From contig OZ017751.1 in NCBI GenBank assembly GCA_963969365.1, positions 1,178,001 through 1,242,000 on the forward strand: a stretch of 64,000 nt of DNA, given 5' to 3'. This DNA comes from Asterochloris sp. CNOR1 (taxonomy: Eukaryota > Chlorophyta > Trebouxiophyceae > Trebouxiales > Trebouxiaceae). Positions 35,171 to 46,800 of the stretch are shown piece by piece; positions within the stretch are counted from its first letter, which is position 1; each line of letters begins with the position of its first letter. The notes under the pieces are model-generated. The model was not told the origin of the DNA and did no database searches. It saw only the letters and a program-made list of their open reading frames with translations. Made by a program: the position numbers and the translations under genes.

Positions 35171-36026
35171 TCATTTTGTCAATAGCTGCTGTGTGCTGGT
35201 CAACAAGCTGTCAACTTCATCTGGCTTTGCCATGCCACAGCCTTTCCACCTCACTCTGCCCTGGGAATCCAAAAGAACAGCATATCCCGTCAGAGTGTTG
35301 CTCATGCCAAGAGCCTTTCTCAGGGGCTTGGCTTCCCCAAAATGGAACAAAGACTCCACTGGCACCAGCTGATCAGTGGTGTTCTGTTTCTGCTGACGCC
35401 GCAGTTGGGCCCGCAGAATTATCTGCTTGAACGGCCATGCTGTCATAACAACAGACTCGACAAAAGAGAGTTCTAAAAGCCGCACATCTGGCCTGGCACA
35501 GAATTGTTGCTGCCAGGGCTTCCTCCAGCTGTCGAGAATCTCTTCAGCTCCATAGCGGAAAGCAATGCTCAAGAGGACAACTGAAGCATCCACACCGCTA
35601 GGAAAGTGCAACACAGATCCGTCTGGGTGCTGCAGCTCCAGGTCTGGCATGACTGTGGCTTGGCTTTCTGCGATCAGCCCCTGAGAAGCAGGCCAGATGC
35701 GCCCCTGATCATGACGGATGGCTCTGAAGTCATCAAAATCTGCATGGAAGAAGACTTGGATCAGCTGGAACATGCATTCGTGCATGAATGCACAGGTATC
35801 ACTTACAGCCATGCTCTGTGTCCTCTTTTATTTTGCGCTTGCGCTCTGCCTTGCGTTGCTTGCTGAAGACATCAAAGATCATCAGGGACCTGTTCTGGCA
35901 GAGCTGGTGACCATCGCTGCTCCGGAGGATGTCATGTTGGCACGCTGTGACTGCAGTGAGCTGGACAGCATTTGAAGACTTTAAGCTGCTTTGCAGCAGC
36001 TTCGGCAGCAGCCTGCTGCGCAGCAT
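35171..36026 (-). CDS. Mitochondrial F1Fo ATPase assembly factor ATP10
   Basis: Two exons, 35807-36026 and 35171-35739, separated by a 67-nt intron; 262 residues. The N-terminus MLRSRLLPKLLQSSLKSSNA is a good mitochondrial presequence. Conserved ATP10 features follow: SKQRKAERKRKIKED, then GYFDDFRAIRHDQGRIW across the junction, MPDLELQHPDGSVLHFP, VVLLSIAFRYGAEEILDSW, LLELSFVESVV, and the C-terminal KALGMSNTLTGYAVLLDSQG with RVRWKGCGMAKPDEV. ATP10 acts at the inner membrane in assembling the Fo sector around subunit 6. An in-frame ATG at 36071 would place 15 residues before the presequence; 36026 is preferred. The 3' end faces the GTPase gene (106 bp between stops), and the 5' end diverges from the next gene with only 86 bp between start codons. 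Confidence 0.88.
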
Positions 36027-36112
36027 GTTGCCTGCTGATGAGGAGGAAAGGACAGCATCAGATAGGCTCATGGTGGTGCAATCTATCTATCTCCCTAGAG
36101 CGCCCCCAATAT
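36027..36112. promoter_or_regulatory. 86-bp bidirectional spacer, ATP10 (-) / plastid protein (+)
   Basis: Only 86 bp separate the two start codons. It contains ATCTATCTATCTCC. Transcripts must start within this spacer or inside each other's coding region. Confidence 0.5.
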
Positions 36113-38274
36113 ATGCTGCTCTCTGCCCAAACGCCTTCATTTAGGCCAGATTCGCAAAATCGAAAGTGCCTGCAAAGTTTGTTTAAGCTCAAGCCGGTCA
36201 CAAGCAGAAGGCAGAGGCTGCCACCTCCTGCCCACGCCTCTTTGGCATTGGGGATTCTGCCAGGTGTCTGCTTTGATCAGGTGGGTGTGCTGGCTGAGCT
36301 TGCAGAGCGCATTCCTAACCATGGTCTGATTGCATGCCCAGCCTGGCTGCAGCAATGCCAGCAGGCAGCGGACTCTGTCTTCCTCACAGTTCTAGCTGTT
36401 CCCCTTCTGGGTTTGGCAGTGGCTATCTATCTGAAGTTCCAGCCCATCAAGCCAGATGACAAGGTGCGCTTCCTGCTGGGGCCTGTGGGCAGAGGCCTGG
36501 TGCAGGCTGTCAGGGTCTCAGCCAGCGCGCTGCTGTGCACTTGCAGAGCTTTAGCGATCCCGAGACAGGCGCTTGGTTCAACAGCCAGGATGGCGTGCTG
36601 CCAGAACGTGATGCAAAAGGGGAGCTCGCATTCAGAGCCATGTCTTACACACCCTGGTGAGCTCAGCACTGATCAAGCAGGTCTTTCTGCTGATCCCAGG
36701 CCTACAGGATGCTGCCTGATGTGCCATCTCTGCCACACAACAAATGCCTCAGAAACTTCCCCAATAGAGTGCAGAGTATGGCTCTCAAGTGCCAGCTTTC
36801 AATGATGCTGTGCATGCCAGACGCAATTGCTTGCCTCAGCTGAGGTTTGACATGAAAGTGCTGGCTTCCAGCAATTGCGCTGATGTCATATTGTATTGAC
36901 ACAGGACTTGCACTGTCTAACAGCCTGAAGCTTAACAATCATGCACAGCCCTGAGTGGCCCCTGTGCGAGCGCCTGGCTTATCGGCATTGACGTGGCCTG
37001 CTGCTCATGCTGTAGGCCTGTGCAGGAGGGAGTTGCTGGCGAACGGGTGCGCATTGAAGTGGGCCCCATCAAGCAGACCGCTGCCAGGACCTTTGTCTTT
37101 GACCGGTGAGCAGCCAGCCCTATGAGACCCGCCTAGGTTGCCCATCAGCTTGGAAGCAATGGGCATCACTACTTTGCCTTTCTGCTGCCAACCTTAGGCA
37201 GACTTTTGCCAGGCCTCAGCAAATCGTACACAGGCTGAGCAGCTGCACTTGCTGCACCTCTGAGCATCCTGCCGTCCTGCAGGCGCCTGCAGGGGCCGCC
37301 GCATGCAGTGCCATGCTGTCCTGCAGCGCCACAGAATGATGTGCCTTGCCTGCAGGCGTCTGCAGGGGCCCAGCAAGCTGATTCAGGTTGTGCTGCCGCG
37401 CCCCATGGGGGTCATCTTTGAGGAAGATGCCCGCCACCAGCAGGCAGTGGTAGTTGGTTTTGTGAAGGGCTCCATTGCAGAGCAGAAGATGAAGGTGCAT
37501 GGCAATGAGCGTTGATGTCATGAGCAGCTCTGTTGTGCCTTGCTCAATACCAGAGCAGCGCATGCAGGTGCTTCGCTTCAGCTGCAGTGCTCCTTACTTC
37601 CGCCTTTGTCATCCAGCGCTCCCTGGCCCTGCGCTGGCCCAGGCCTGCTTGCCTGGCGCACTGCATCAAGGCCTGTGCTGCCTGACATTGCCTCCCTGTG
37701 CACACCCTGCCACAGCTTGCTTTGCAATGCTTTGCAGGTTGCCAAGATGAACTCCAGCCTGCTGGATGCCTGTCCCAAGGAGGGTGACATTCTCAGGGCT
37801 TGCACCTGCACCACTTTTGTAAGCTGTCTCTCCGCACATAGAAGCTGAGCGCTCCTGCTCAAGCGCTTTGAGACAGGCACTCTACAGACCAAAAAGCTGT
37901 TGTTGCTGTCTTGATTGCTGCATGCTGCACTTAGTTCAAGGTGGTCAGCAGAGTTCAGCCAGTCAGTGGTGCAGCCAGGCCTGTCTGTCTTGCTGCAGGT
38001 GTTCCCAATTCAGTCTCTCTTTGGCGCAAAGGCCCCCATCAGAACGATCACTGTCTATGGCGCAGACGGGCAGCGTTGGCCAAAGGCAAGGGAGCCACTA
38101 AGCTGAAGGCTGTCCTGGCGGCTGCAGTATTTTGGTTGTCGTATGTGGACCTGCTGGGGACACTGTCTCTGGTAAGGCCTCTGTGCGCTGCTGCAGGTTG
38201 CCAATGCACTAAAACGAGGGGACAAGGACGATGGTCTTGTTTCTCTAGTGCTGGAGCGACCATTGGAAAAGTGA
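36113..38274 (+). CDS. Probable plastid single-pass membrane protein with PDZ-like C-terminal region
   Basis: Exons 36113-36463, 36547-36656, 37016-37105, 37356-37494, 37738-37818, 37999-38085, 38197-38274; 311 residues, phases closing. The first ~45 residues (MLLSAQTPSFRPDSQNRK, then basic, Ser/Pro-containing) resemble a chloroplast transit peptide. One membrane segment follows (VFLTVLAVPLLGLAVAIYL, near residues 92-110), then FQPIKPDDK. The soluble part contains LPRPMGVIFEEDARHQQ, VVGFVKGSIAEQ, CPKEGDILRACTCTTF, TITVYGADGQRWPK and DGLVSLVLERPLEK, a pattern of strands with a carboxylate-loop-like LPRPMGV that suggests a PDZ fold. I know of no function. Intron 6 has a GC donor (CCAAAG|GCAAGG, 38086). 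Intron 3 carries a copy of the exon-4 start at 37283. Confidence 0.8.
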
Positions 38275-38516
38275 TGGAAAGACATCAGGACAAATGCTCA
38301 AGCCTCTCAGGACTTTCATGTCAGTGTAGTGACAGATAGTGGGCAGCCCTTCATGGGTATGGTCAGGTGCTTCACAAAGGCACAGAACTGAACAACGTGC
38401 AGAGGCAGAGGAGCGCTGGGAAAAGGAAGCAGGCCACACCAAAAGATATGAGGTTAAACATCAACAGCAGCTTTTAGTACGAGTGAGCATTGTCTGAGGC
38501 AGGGGTCCCTTCTTGG

Positions 38517-41500
38517 TCATACAAGTGTGTGCTGCTTCACGGCACTGACAGTGAGCGGCTGTAGTTGCAGTGCCAGCGGCGCTGGCACCCTCCCCTTGAT
38601 GAACACACCCGACTCAACATATTGCTCAATGTCCACAGCGCCGGTCCTGTGAATCTGCCCACACAGCTCAAACTGCGCAAAAGGCACCAGCACTTGAACA
38701 GGCACCATCATCTTCTCCAAATGCTCCTCCACTCGATTGACAAACCCATCCACCCCTTCTCCAGTGCGGGCAGAGATGCACAGCGTATCCTTGCGCCCGG
38801 CTGCCACCGCTCGCACCATGTCAGGGTCCTTGCAGGCATCCACCTTGTTCCACAATGTGATGGTAGGCAGCTGCGAGGCTTTCAGCTCGTCCAGCACCTG
38901 CACAAAAAGATTGAGACAACTTCCAGCATGGGACAGAAGCCTCTTGTTCACAGCGTGATCTTAGGCACAGTTCATCCAGCACCTGCAGCTGCATTAAATG
39001 ACAGTAATCATCAGTTGAGAAGGCCAGTATTATCTCAGCACCACATAGTGGGCACTGGGGAGGCTTTCGCCTTGTCCAGCATCTTTGAAGACAGGATCCT
39101 AACACAAGTAACCATGCCATCTAGGTTTGGGCCATGCCGAAGAGGTTGCTGGCCCAGACAGATTCCCTTTAGGAGCATGACTTGCCCCAGCCCAGCAGTG
39201 CTCCACCGTCACCTGCATGGCCGCCTGCTTTTGAGCTGCTGCACAGGATTGCAAGAGACCCATCATCAGGCAATGCTTGACCATCATACAGCTCCTCACC
39301 TGCATGACTGCCTGTGTCTGGGCGGCTGCATTGGGGTGCGAGACGTCCACGACATGGACTAAGAGAGCAGCATCCTTGATCTCCTCAAGCGTGGCACGAA
39401 AGGCTGCAACGAGTTGCGTGGGCAGCTTCTGGATGAAGCCCACTGTGTCGGTCACCAGGACCTGCAAATGCAGCAGGAGGCGTCAGCGCTGTCACAAGCA
39501 ATAGGCTTCTAGGCTGCGCCAAGGCCAGCGCTGAGCAGGAATGCTGGTGACTGGGTGCTGAGTACTGCGCACCTGCTGAGAACAAGCAAAATTGGAGGCC
39601 CAACAGGAAGTCACGCATGGCTGCTGGACCCAAGGATGTTGGCACAGGGCAGCACATGTGGCAAGCTGCAGCCTCAGATTTGACGCAGCCAGCAGCCTGC
39701 ACTCAGAGTGACGCAGCCAGCAGCCTGCACTCAGAGTGATGCAGCCAGCAGCCTGCACTCACGTCTCTGCCTGAGGGCATGTTGACACGGCGGGTGGTGG
39801 GGTCCAGCGTGGCAAACAGTTTGTCCTCAGCCACCACGCCAGCCTCCGTCAGGCAGTTCAGCAGGGTGCTCTTCCCAGCATTGGTGTAGCCCACAAGTGC
39901 GACCACAGGCTTCTGCATCTGCAGGCAGGGGAGGGCGCAGCCTGTGACGGGCTGCCTGGGTTTGTCAGGCAGAGTGAGACAAGTGTGTGCGCCTGTGTGC
40001 TATCGCTTGATGCTGACTGACCGCCTCAGCGCCTTTCAGCTCCAGCATCTGTAGCTGGGCAGGGATGCGATTTGTTGGCAGCCCAGCAAGCTCAACACGG
40101 GGAATGCAGCACACATCCACCTTGACACACGTGGCACATGGGCAGCGAGCTCAAGAAGGAAGATACACTGATCAACATAGCACACATGCAGCATGCTCCT
40201 CTGCATGCCCCTGCTGAGAGGGGCAGGCACAAACACAGCCAAACCTCCTGACAGCCTCCCCAAGGCAGGCTGAGCCAGGGTTGCCTGCGCATGCTCGTCC
40301 CTGAACAGCAGCATGATGCCTCCCACAAAACCACATGTAAAGGACGCACCTCCTGGCGCCGCTTGCGGTACTGGCGTCTGTGGGACCGCACATCCTCGAT
40401 TGCCCTTTTCAGCTGGTCCCTACGGTCCCTCAGCAGGCGCCTGTCCACCTCGATCTGCTTCTCTCCCATGCCCTTCACGCGGCCGCCGGCCTGGCGCTCC
40501 AGGTGCTGCCACATGCGGGTCAGGCGGGGCAGCTGGTACTCTGTGCGGGCCAGCTCCACCTGCAGCAGACGCCAGGCAGGTGTTCCTGAAAACCCAACAC
40601 CAGCGCAACTGCTGCCACGACTTGGCCCGGTGGGGCAAGTTCTGCAATGTGCAGCCAGCTGCACCTGCGAAGACAGGGGGAGGGGTTTGGCATGACCTGC
40701 AAGACAGATCCTGTGCTGCTGATGGACACAGATGATTTCTGCCGTAGGCCCTGCCTACAGCAATCGTCTCACTTGCAGTCCCCCGCAGTCTATGAGCTGA
40801 AGACCAGCATACCCTGCCTGCAGCACTGCCGCCTTGGTACAGTCACTTTTGGCGGGACCAGCAGGCCTTGCCTGCAGCAACTGCTGGCCCCAGCCCTGCC
40901 TGCAGCAGGCAGCTCACCTGCAGCATACCCTCCCGTGTGGCGGCCCGTTGGCTGAAGATGTCCAGGATGAGGGCTGTCCGATCACACAGTCGCACCTTGT
41001 CTCCCACAGCCTGCAGCCACCAGTGATGCCATAGTTGCAGCGCAGCCAATGGCTGAAGTGCAACCTGGTAGCACAGGTGCAGGTTGTCCCTTACCTGGCT
41101 GCCGCCGCAGCGGGCTTGGTAGCACAGCCTGTAGAATTTCACTTGCTGTCGTGCACAGTAGCCGAGTTGTTGCATGTTGACTGGAATCAGTCGCGCTAGC
41201 AACCCTTGAACACAACAGGACAGCCTAGAGTAGGTTTGCTGCTTGCTGGTGCAGGCTCTGGTTGCAGGCTGCCAGGCTTTAGGCGGGCAAGTGCAGCCTG
41301 CTGCTGCCCAAATGCCAAGCCCAGACCACAGCACAGTGAGCACACTCAACGGGCTTGGCCACTGCCCGATGCGACAGCCTCACACAGCACTTACCTTTTC
41401 CAGGTTTCTGAGCTGCCCCGGGGTGAGTTCGTCATCAAAAATGAGGGTGTCCGCCTTCAGCTCTGCCACAGCGCCCACAATCTCTTCCACCTTGCCGCTG

Positions 41501-43509
41501 CCAATGTAAGTGCGAGGGCTCACGACATCCAGCATCTGATAAGTTCTGCCCACCACCTGCAAGCACACCAGTTGTGCTTCAGCGCCCGGGATGCACAAGT
41601 GCAGGCTTCAAGCGCAAACAGCATCTGGTTCCTCCTGGCCACCAGCTGCTGGCACACAAGACTGCTCCAGCCCATGCTGGGCATGCCCCAGGATTAGCAC
41701 TAAATATCACGTGACCTAGCCCAAAATGTCACGTGACCTAGTGCATTGTGAGACTCGCAGCTTGCTCGCTGAATGGTCTGGCGTCCAGATATTGATGAGC
41801 AGACCCCCCTCACATGGAGGAGACTTCCACTGAAGCACATGCAGCTGCGCAGAGCCGTGTTGGGCTGATGAGACTACCCACTGCCTGAACATAGCATGGG
41901 CAGCCAACACAGCAGCGGCATCAACTCCTTCCCTTGGGCTGGCAGGCTGCAGGACGCCAATGCTGAAGGGGGCCATTTACCTCAAGTCCTGCACTGTCTG
42001 CCAGGCGTTCAAGCTCGTCCAGGGAGTCCTGTATGCTGTAGCCATACCTGAAGGCAGGAGGCAGCTTGTTGGCAGAGATGAGCAGCAAAGCACAAAGATG
42101 TTATGGGTCATGTCACACAAGTGTCTTTAGCAGGAAGAGAGCTGAGCTACAAGCCAGCCGTCACGGCAAGCGCATGGTCACCCCAGGATGCCAGAACAGA
42201 TGCTTCTCGGCCTGGAGACCAGCAGGGGGCTGATGGTGCAGTAGCAAAATTCCTCAAGGACTTCAGAGCTGACTTGCTCTGCTGCAATCAAGGCCCGCAC
42301 CTGTCCCATTATCTACAATTAAGACAAACAGTGTGGCGGACCCTGATGCAGCCAGGGCTCAGCTGCCTCGCACCTGTCCTGCTTGCCCTTCATCTGCACC
42401 CCTACAATGAAGGCACGCTCGGGGCCCCGCACCACGCTGTGGGGGTCCAGCTCCTGGGGAGCAGCGGCAATCGCGGGCACTCGAGGGGCATCCCCGCTGT
42501 GCAGGGCCGCTGCCAGGGAGCGCAATTCCTGACGCCAGGCATCCGGGTCCTCCACAGGGGTGGCCTGCAGCAGGCTCAGCGTCAGACACAGGCATGGAGA
42601 GGGAGGACACTTGCTGTTGTTGAGGGCTGCTGCCAGGGCGCGTAACGCCGGGCATCGAGGCCCCATCCAGGTGTGGCCTGCAGCAGGCAGGGACACGCCA
42701 CAATCAGCTTAGGGCAGTCTACTTACAGTGCAGGAGGCCAGCCAGGCATTGCAGGTGCTGGCACCAGGCATATGGTCCTCCGCAGGGAGGCGTGCAGACG
42801 ACAAGCAATGTGGGATGAAACGGCAGCATTGAGAGGCTGATCAAGTCTGTTACAGCAGCATTGACGGGGGGGCCTCTGGACGAGTGGCATTGGCGTCACC
42901 CACTTGGTCAGGGCTGCAGCAGGCAGGGTGCAATGCAGAGCTCAGCAGCAGGTTCCTTGAACACAAACACAACATGAACAAGAGGCCCCCAACAAGCAGG
43001 CAGCAAGCACACAGCAGATACTTGGGCAGCATGGGGCCCAGTGAGGGACAGGGATGGCACCTCAATTGCCTCAAGGCCAGTAGGCGTACTGCTGCCAGAG
43101 GCACCCCTGACAGGCTCAGCAGCTGCCTGCATGTGTGCATCCCGGGACTCCAAGCTCTGGCCACCAGCCTGTTGCTGCTGTGCCGCAGGCTGACTGGTGT
43201 CATCTGCAGCAAAGGGAACAGGTGAGTGGCAATAAGTTGGGCTCCAAGCTGGGCACGGTCAGTCACAGCAGGTAGCTGCAAGTGATGCATACCGACAAGC
43301 GTGGCTGTAGGAGGTGGACCAGCAGCAGGGCCGTCCTTGCTATAGGGACTGGCCTGGCCGCGCAGGAGGGCTCCTGATCCATGCCTGAGACGCGCAGCAT
43401 GATCAACTCTGCTCCTGTCGACATGCCTTGCAGGGCTCTTTGAGTAGGTGACCGTGCCTTTGGCAAACGTATGCAGGGTGCCTTGCTGGCAGAAAAACGG
43501 AGTAGCCAT
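38517..43509 (-). CDS. HflX-type ribosome-associated GTPase, probably plastid-targeted
   Basis: Ten exons: 43293-43509, 43061-43203, 42374-42564, 41981-42047, 41395-41556, 40918-41010, 40350-40559, 39763-39918, 39300-39461, 38517-38897; 593 residues. The N-terminus is basic and Ser/Thr-rich (transit-peptide-like). The HflX N-domain shows [19 protein letters not shown], then [27 protein letters not shown], and [14 protein letters not shown] with [19 protein letters not shown]. The coiled linker has [14 protein letters not shown]. The GTPase motifs are G1 [13 protein letters not shown]2/Switch [14 protein letters not shown]3 [11 protein letters not shown]4 NKVD and [10 protein letters not shown]. 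HflX splits stalled or hibernating 50S-containing ribosomes, so a plastid-ribosome role is likely. Introns are rich in splice-junction copies (exons 3, 8, 9 and 10). It diverges from the hydrolase gene over 298 bp. Confidence 0.92.
38890..39085 (-). repeat. Three copies of a 3' splice site plus exon start (HflX last exon)
   Basis: In coding sense the real exon starts GTGCTGGACGAGCTGAAAGC at 38897. Intronic copies start GTGCTGGATGAACTG at 38982 and ATGCTGGACAAGGCGAAAGC at 39082; the latter continues CTCCCCAGTGCCCACTATG against CTCGCAGCTGCCTACCATC. Confidence 0.8.
39682..39765 (-). repeat. 28-bp x3 tandem repeat built on a 5' splice site (HflX exon 8)
   Basis: Three adjacent 28-bp units (39682-39709, 39710-39737, 39738-39765) share GCAGCCAGCAGCCTGCACTC. 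In coding sense the unit begins at the donor itself, so donor-flanking sequence is triplicated into the intron; only the first unit has an intact GTGAGT. Confidence 0.92.
41697..41744. promoter_or_regulatory. Paired CACGTG (G-box) sites inside a palindromic block, HflX intron
   Basis: TCACGTGACCTAG occurs twice, 21 bp (two helical turns) apart at 41708 and 41729, and the whole block is bounded by inverted hexamers GCACTA and TAGTGC. CACGTG is the core of bHLH/bZIP sites. Being intronic it could be an enhancer, or just a small palindromic repeat. Confidence 0.5.
42555..42805 (-). repeat. Copies of a 3' splice site plus exon start (HflX exon 3)
   Basis: In coding sense exon 3 begins CTGCAG|GCCACCCCTGTGGAGGA at 42564. 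A copy begins CTGCAG|GCCACACCTGGATGGGG at 42677 (113 bp away) and aligns for about 60 bp through CCCTGGCAGCAGCCCT. A third, weaker copy near 42796 reads CCTGCGGAGGACCATATGCC. Confidence 0.75.
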
Positions 43510-43807
43510 GAGGCCGATCAATCTGGAGCGGTGACAGGGGACCTGTTATTCACGTTACAATTCAGCTGTGGTCATCAAACACAGGTAAGGACTGACACCC
43601 AATATTTATTGGGGTCAACTAGGGTTGACCAAGCCAGCAGCTCCACATAGCGTCTGAATTGGGCTGTGTGCTGCCCAAAGCAGCAATTCCATGTTGTTTG
43701 GTCCTGATCTACACAGCACAAAACTATCTCTTATACATCAGAGCTCTTTCTACAAAGGACTTACTGTGACACACTCCCGTCACCATCTCAGATTGTCCAG
43801 AGTGACC
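43510..43807. promoter_or_regulatory. Divergent promoter region HflX (-) / hydrolase (+) with an 18-bp palindrome
   Basis: 298 bp between start codons. It contains AATATTTATT and, at 43613-43630, the palindrome GGTCAAC-TAGG-GTTGACC with perfect 7-bp arms. The GTCAA arms resemble W-box-like TTGAC cores in inverted orientation. Function is inferred only. Confidence 0.5.
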
Positions 43808-46800
43808 ATGCACAGAGTCAGCTCCCACATGGCTCAGCATCCCCTGATGTGGGCCTCGGCAGCTGCTGGCACCGGCGTGGTCCTCTCAGCATTCGTGATT
43901 GCCCAGCGCCGCAGCAAGGAGATCAGCATCTTTATGCAGCCGACGCGGTTCAACAAGAATTTGCTGGGGCGGTGCCCCACCCTCAATAGTATCTATCAGG
44001 TCTTTCCTGGCATGTAAGCGCCCCAGGCCCAAGCTTTCAAAGGCTTACTTCTGTGCCTTTGATTAACACACTGTGCTCCCATGCTGATGCACTGCATTCC
44101 ATTCCTAGGTGGAACGGTCATGTGGAGACCATCTTCGCTGCAAAGACTCGGCAGGCCCCCAATGTGCAGTATGAGCGAAGGCTCATGCAGACCCCTGATG
44201 GCGGCACAGTCTCCCTCGACTACCATCAGTTGCCGCCAGGCAAGGCAAGTTGGCAGGCAGCCACTGTACACGTGGCCAGACATGCAGAGTATACGGGACA
44301 CCCATGCACTCCCAGAGCTAGAGGGGCTTCTACAGCCGTTCCCAGGTTTCAGGGGAGCCATGTTCAGCGCTGTGCAATGGCAGGCAGTGCAGAGGCCTAG
44401 TTTGCCAGGCATGTATAGCAATGTCGCTGCTGCCTGGCTGCTGAGTGCCCCAGGTCCATGCCTGCTGGCCGATGAACAATCCAGTGCAGGTCATTCAGGC
44501 AATGAAGTCGTTTGTCGGAGTGCAGGATCTGGAGGATGACGCCCCTGTGATCATCTTGTTGCCAGGTCTCACTGGTGGCAGCCATGACACCTATGTCAGG
44601 TGCGCTCAGGAGCCTGCAGGGCTGCATCCTGTTCGACAGCCGGATAGCACAGGACGGGAGGAGCCCAAAAGGGTAGGCCGTAGCGGCAGGGCCGCAGCGC
44701 CTGCTGGGCACTGCATTTGCAGGATGGCATCAAACCCTGACAGGGGCGCCCTGGGCAGCACCACCTGCTAGTGCTGGGCTCCCCATGGCGTGCTGGCGGG
44801 CAACTTGATCATGCCTCTTGCTTTTGTTGCGTGCTCCTCAGGCCTGTGCTGTGATGTGTGATGTGAGCTCACCGGCCCTGCAGGTACATGGTGCAGGCCT
44901 GCAGCCAGCACGGCGTCAGGGCTGTTGTCTTCAATAGCAGGGGTACCAGCGATGGTCCCGTGACATCTCCCCAGTTCTACAGTGCCTCGTTCACAGGTGA
45001 CATGAGGTGAGAGGCGACCAGTCTGCATTCAGGAGGCTGCCAAGTGCACATGTGGCCATGGATCCGTTGTGCCACTGCCTGCACATTCAGAGTGAAGCCA
45101 TGCCATGCGCCCCTGAATGCATGCCATGTGACTGAAGCTGTGCTTGCGCAGCAGCAGAGTGTTGCTGCCTTAGCCTGAACAAAAGCCCTCGTTCCGCTCT
45201 GACGCTGCGCTGGTGCAGGCAGGTTGGGCCTTGGTGCTGTGCCCATGCAACCTGTTGGCAACTAAATGCACTACAAGTAACTACGACAACTACACATACA
45301 GTTACTAAGTCCACGCAGCACTCTGCTTGACTCTACCTCTGAAGCCATGTGTGTGCAGGCAGGTCGTGGGCATGGTGAAGCAGCGCTACCCACAGTCTGA
45401 GCTGCTGGCAGCAGGCTGGTCGCTGGGTGCCAATATCCTGGTACGCTACCTGGGCGAGGAGGGGGCGGCCTGCCCCATCAGCGCTGCGGTGTCCATGTGC
45501 AATCCCTTTGACCTGGTGAGCCTGGTATCTGAGATGGGTGACTCTAACAGCGTCCCCGGTCAACCCTGTTTGATTGAGCACCTGTCTGGCCAGCAGTGTC
45601 TATGAGCACCAGTTGAGCCTGGGCAGCCTCTGTCATTGGCCTGGTTGCTTCGAGTAGTCTTCGTGTGCAGCCCTTCTCCTGGTAAGCCTGCCCAGCTTTG
45701 CATGGCTGCAGTGGGCTGATTCAAGTTTTGATGTTGCAGTTTGCTGGCATTGCCCTCAACGAGCAACAAGGTGCAGGGATGTGAGCATGGCTCTGATGTG
45801 TTCCACTGCACTATGTGCAGGCTATATCTGATGCCAACTTCTCACAGGGCTTCAACCGCATCTATGACAAAAGCTTGGTGAGCCCCAGCCTCATGCAAAC
45901 CTAGCATACTTCCACTTGCAAACATGAGGCTGCTGCTCCAGTGGCACAGTTAGAGCTGCTGCAGTTCGTATTGTGTTCAGCACAACAAGTGTGCTGGGCC
46001 ACTTATGCTGCTCCGTGCATGCCTCAGGCACAGTCACTCAGAGAGATCTTTTCACGTCATTCTCACCTTTTCAAGGACGTAGGTGGCGAATACGACATCC
46101 AGAAAGCAGCAACCTGCAAAAGCATTCGGGAATTCGATGAGGCCATCACGCGAGTGTCTTTTGGTGAGATGGAATGCGCGGTTGAAGCCTGTGCCTGAGC
46201 ATTTCCTGAGCAAAGAGCTCAATATGCAGTTGCTCAGCATGATGCACACTGCCCTGCTGATTGAGAATCCTTGCGCTTTTCTCTCAAGTGAGGTGTTGCA
46301 CCCCTTTGCACGCTTAGCCAGAGGAAGTACTGAGCACCAGAGCAAGTGCATGCTGCCTTGCAGGATGGCCTGATGTGGATGCCTACTACCAGGGCTCAGG
46401 CAGCTGCTGGACAGTACCAGAAGTTACCATCCCACTCCTCTGTATACAGGTGAGTAGCAGTAGGTCTGCTGTTGGCGTCCATTGTTAGGTGTTCAGAAGA
46501 TAGGCTGACGCCAGAAACCTTCAATCTGATGGAGACCAAGTGAAGCCTTGAGTGCATGACAGTAAATGTGAGCATTGCTGACCATCAGCAGAGGCTGATG
46601 CCTCCTGGCCTGTGCCCAACCAGCTAGCACTGGTCTTGCCAATCTGGAACTGCCTGTGCTCTGCCCAGAGAGCTGCAAGCTCAAGCTTTTGCAACCTTGC
46701 ATGCTTGCCTGAACACCAAGCTGCTGCACCATGTAGTCTGATCAGCAGGTTACACTGCGCTTCCAGTTTTCCTGCAGGCTGCAGATGATCCCATTGCTCC

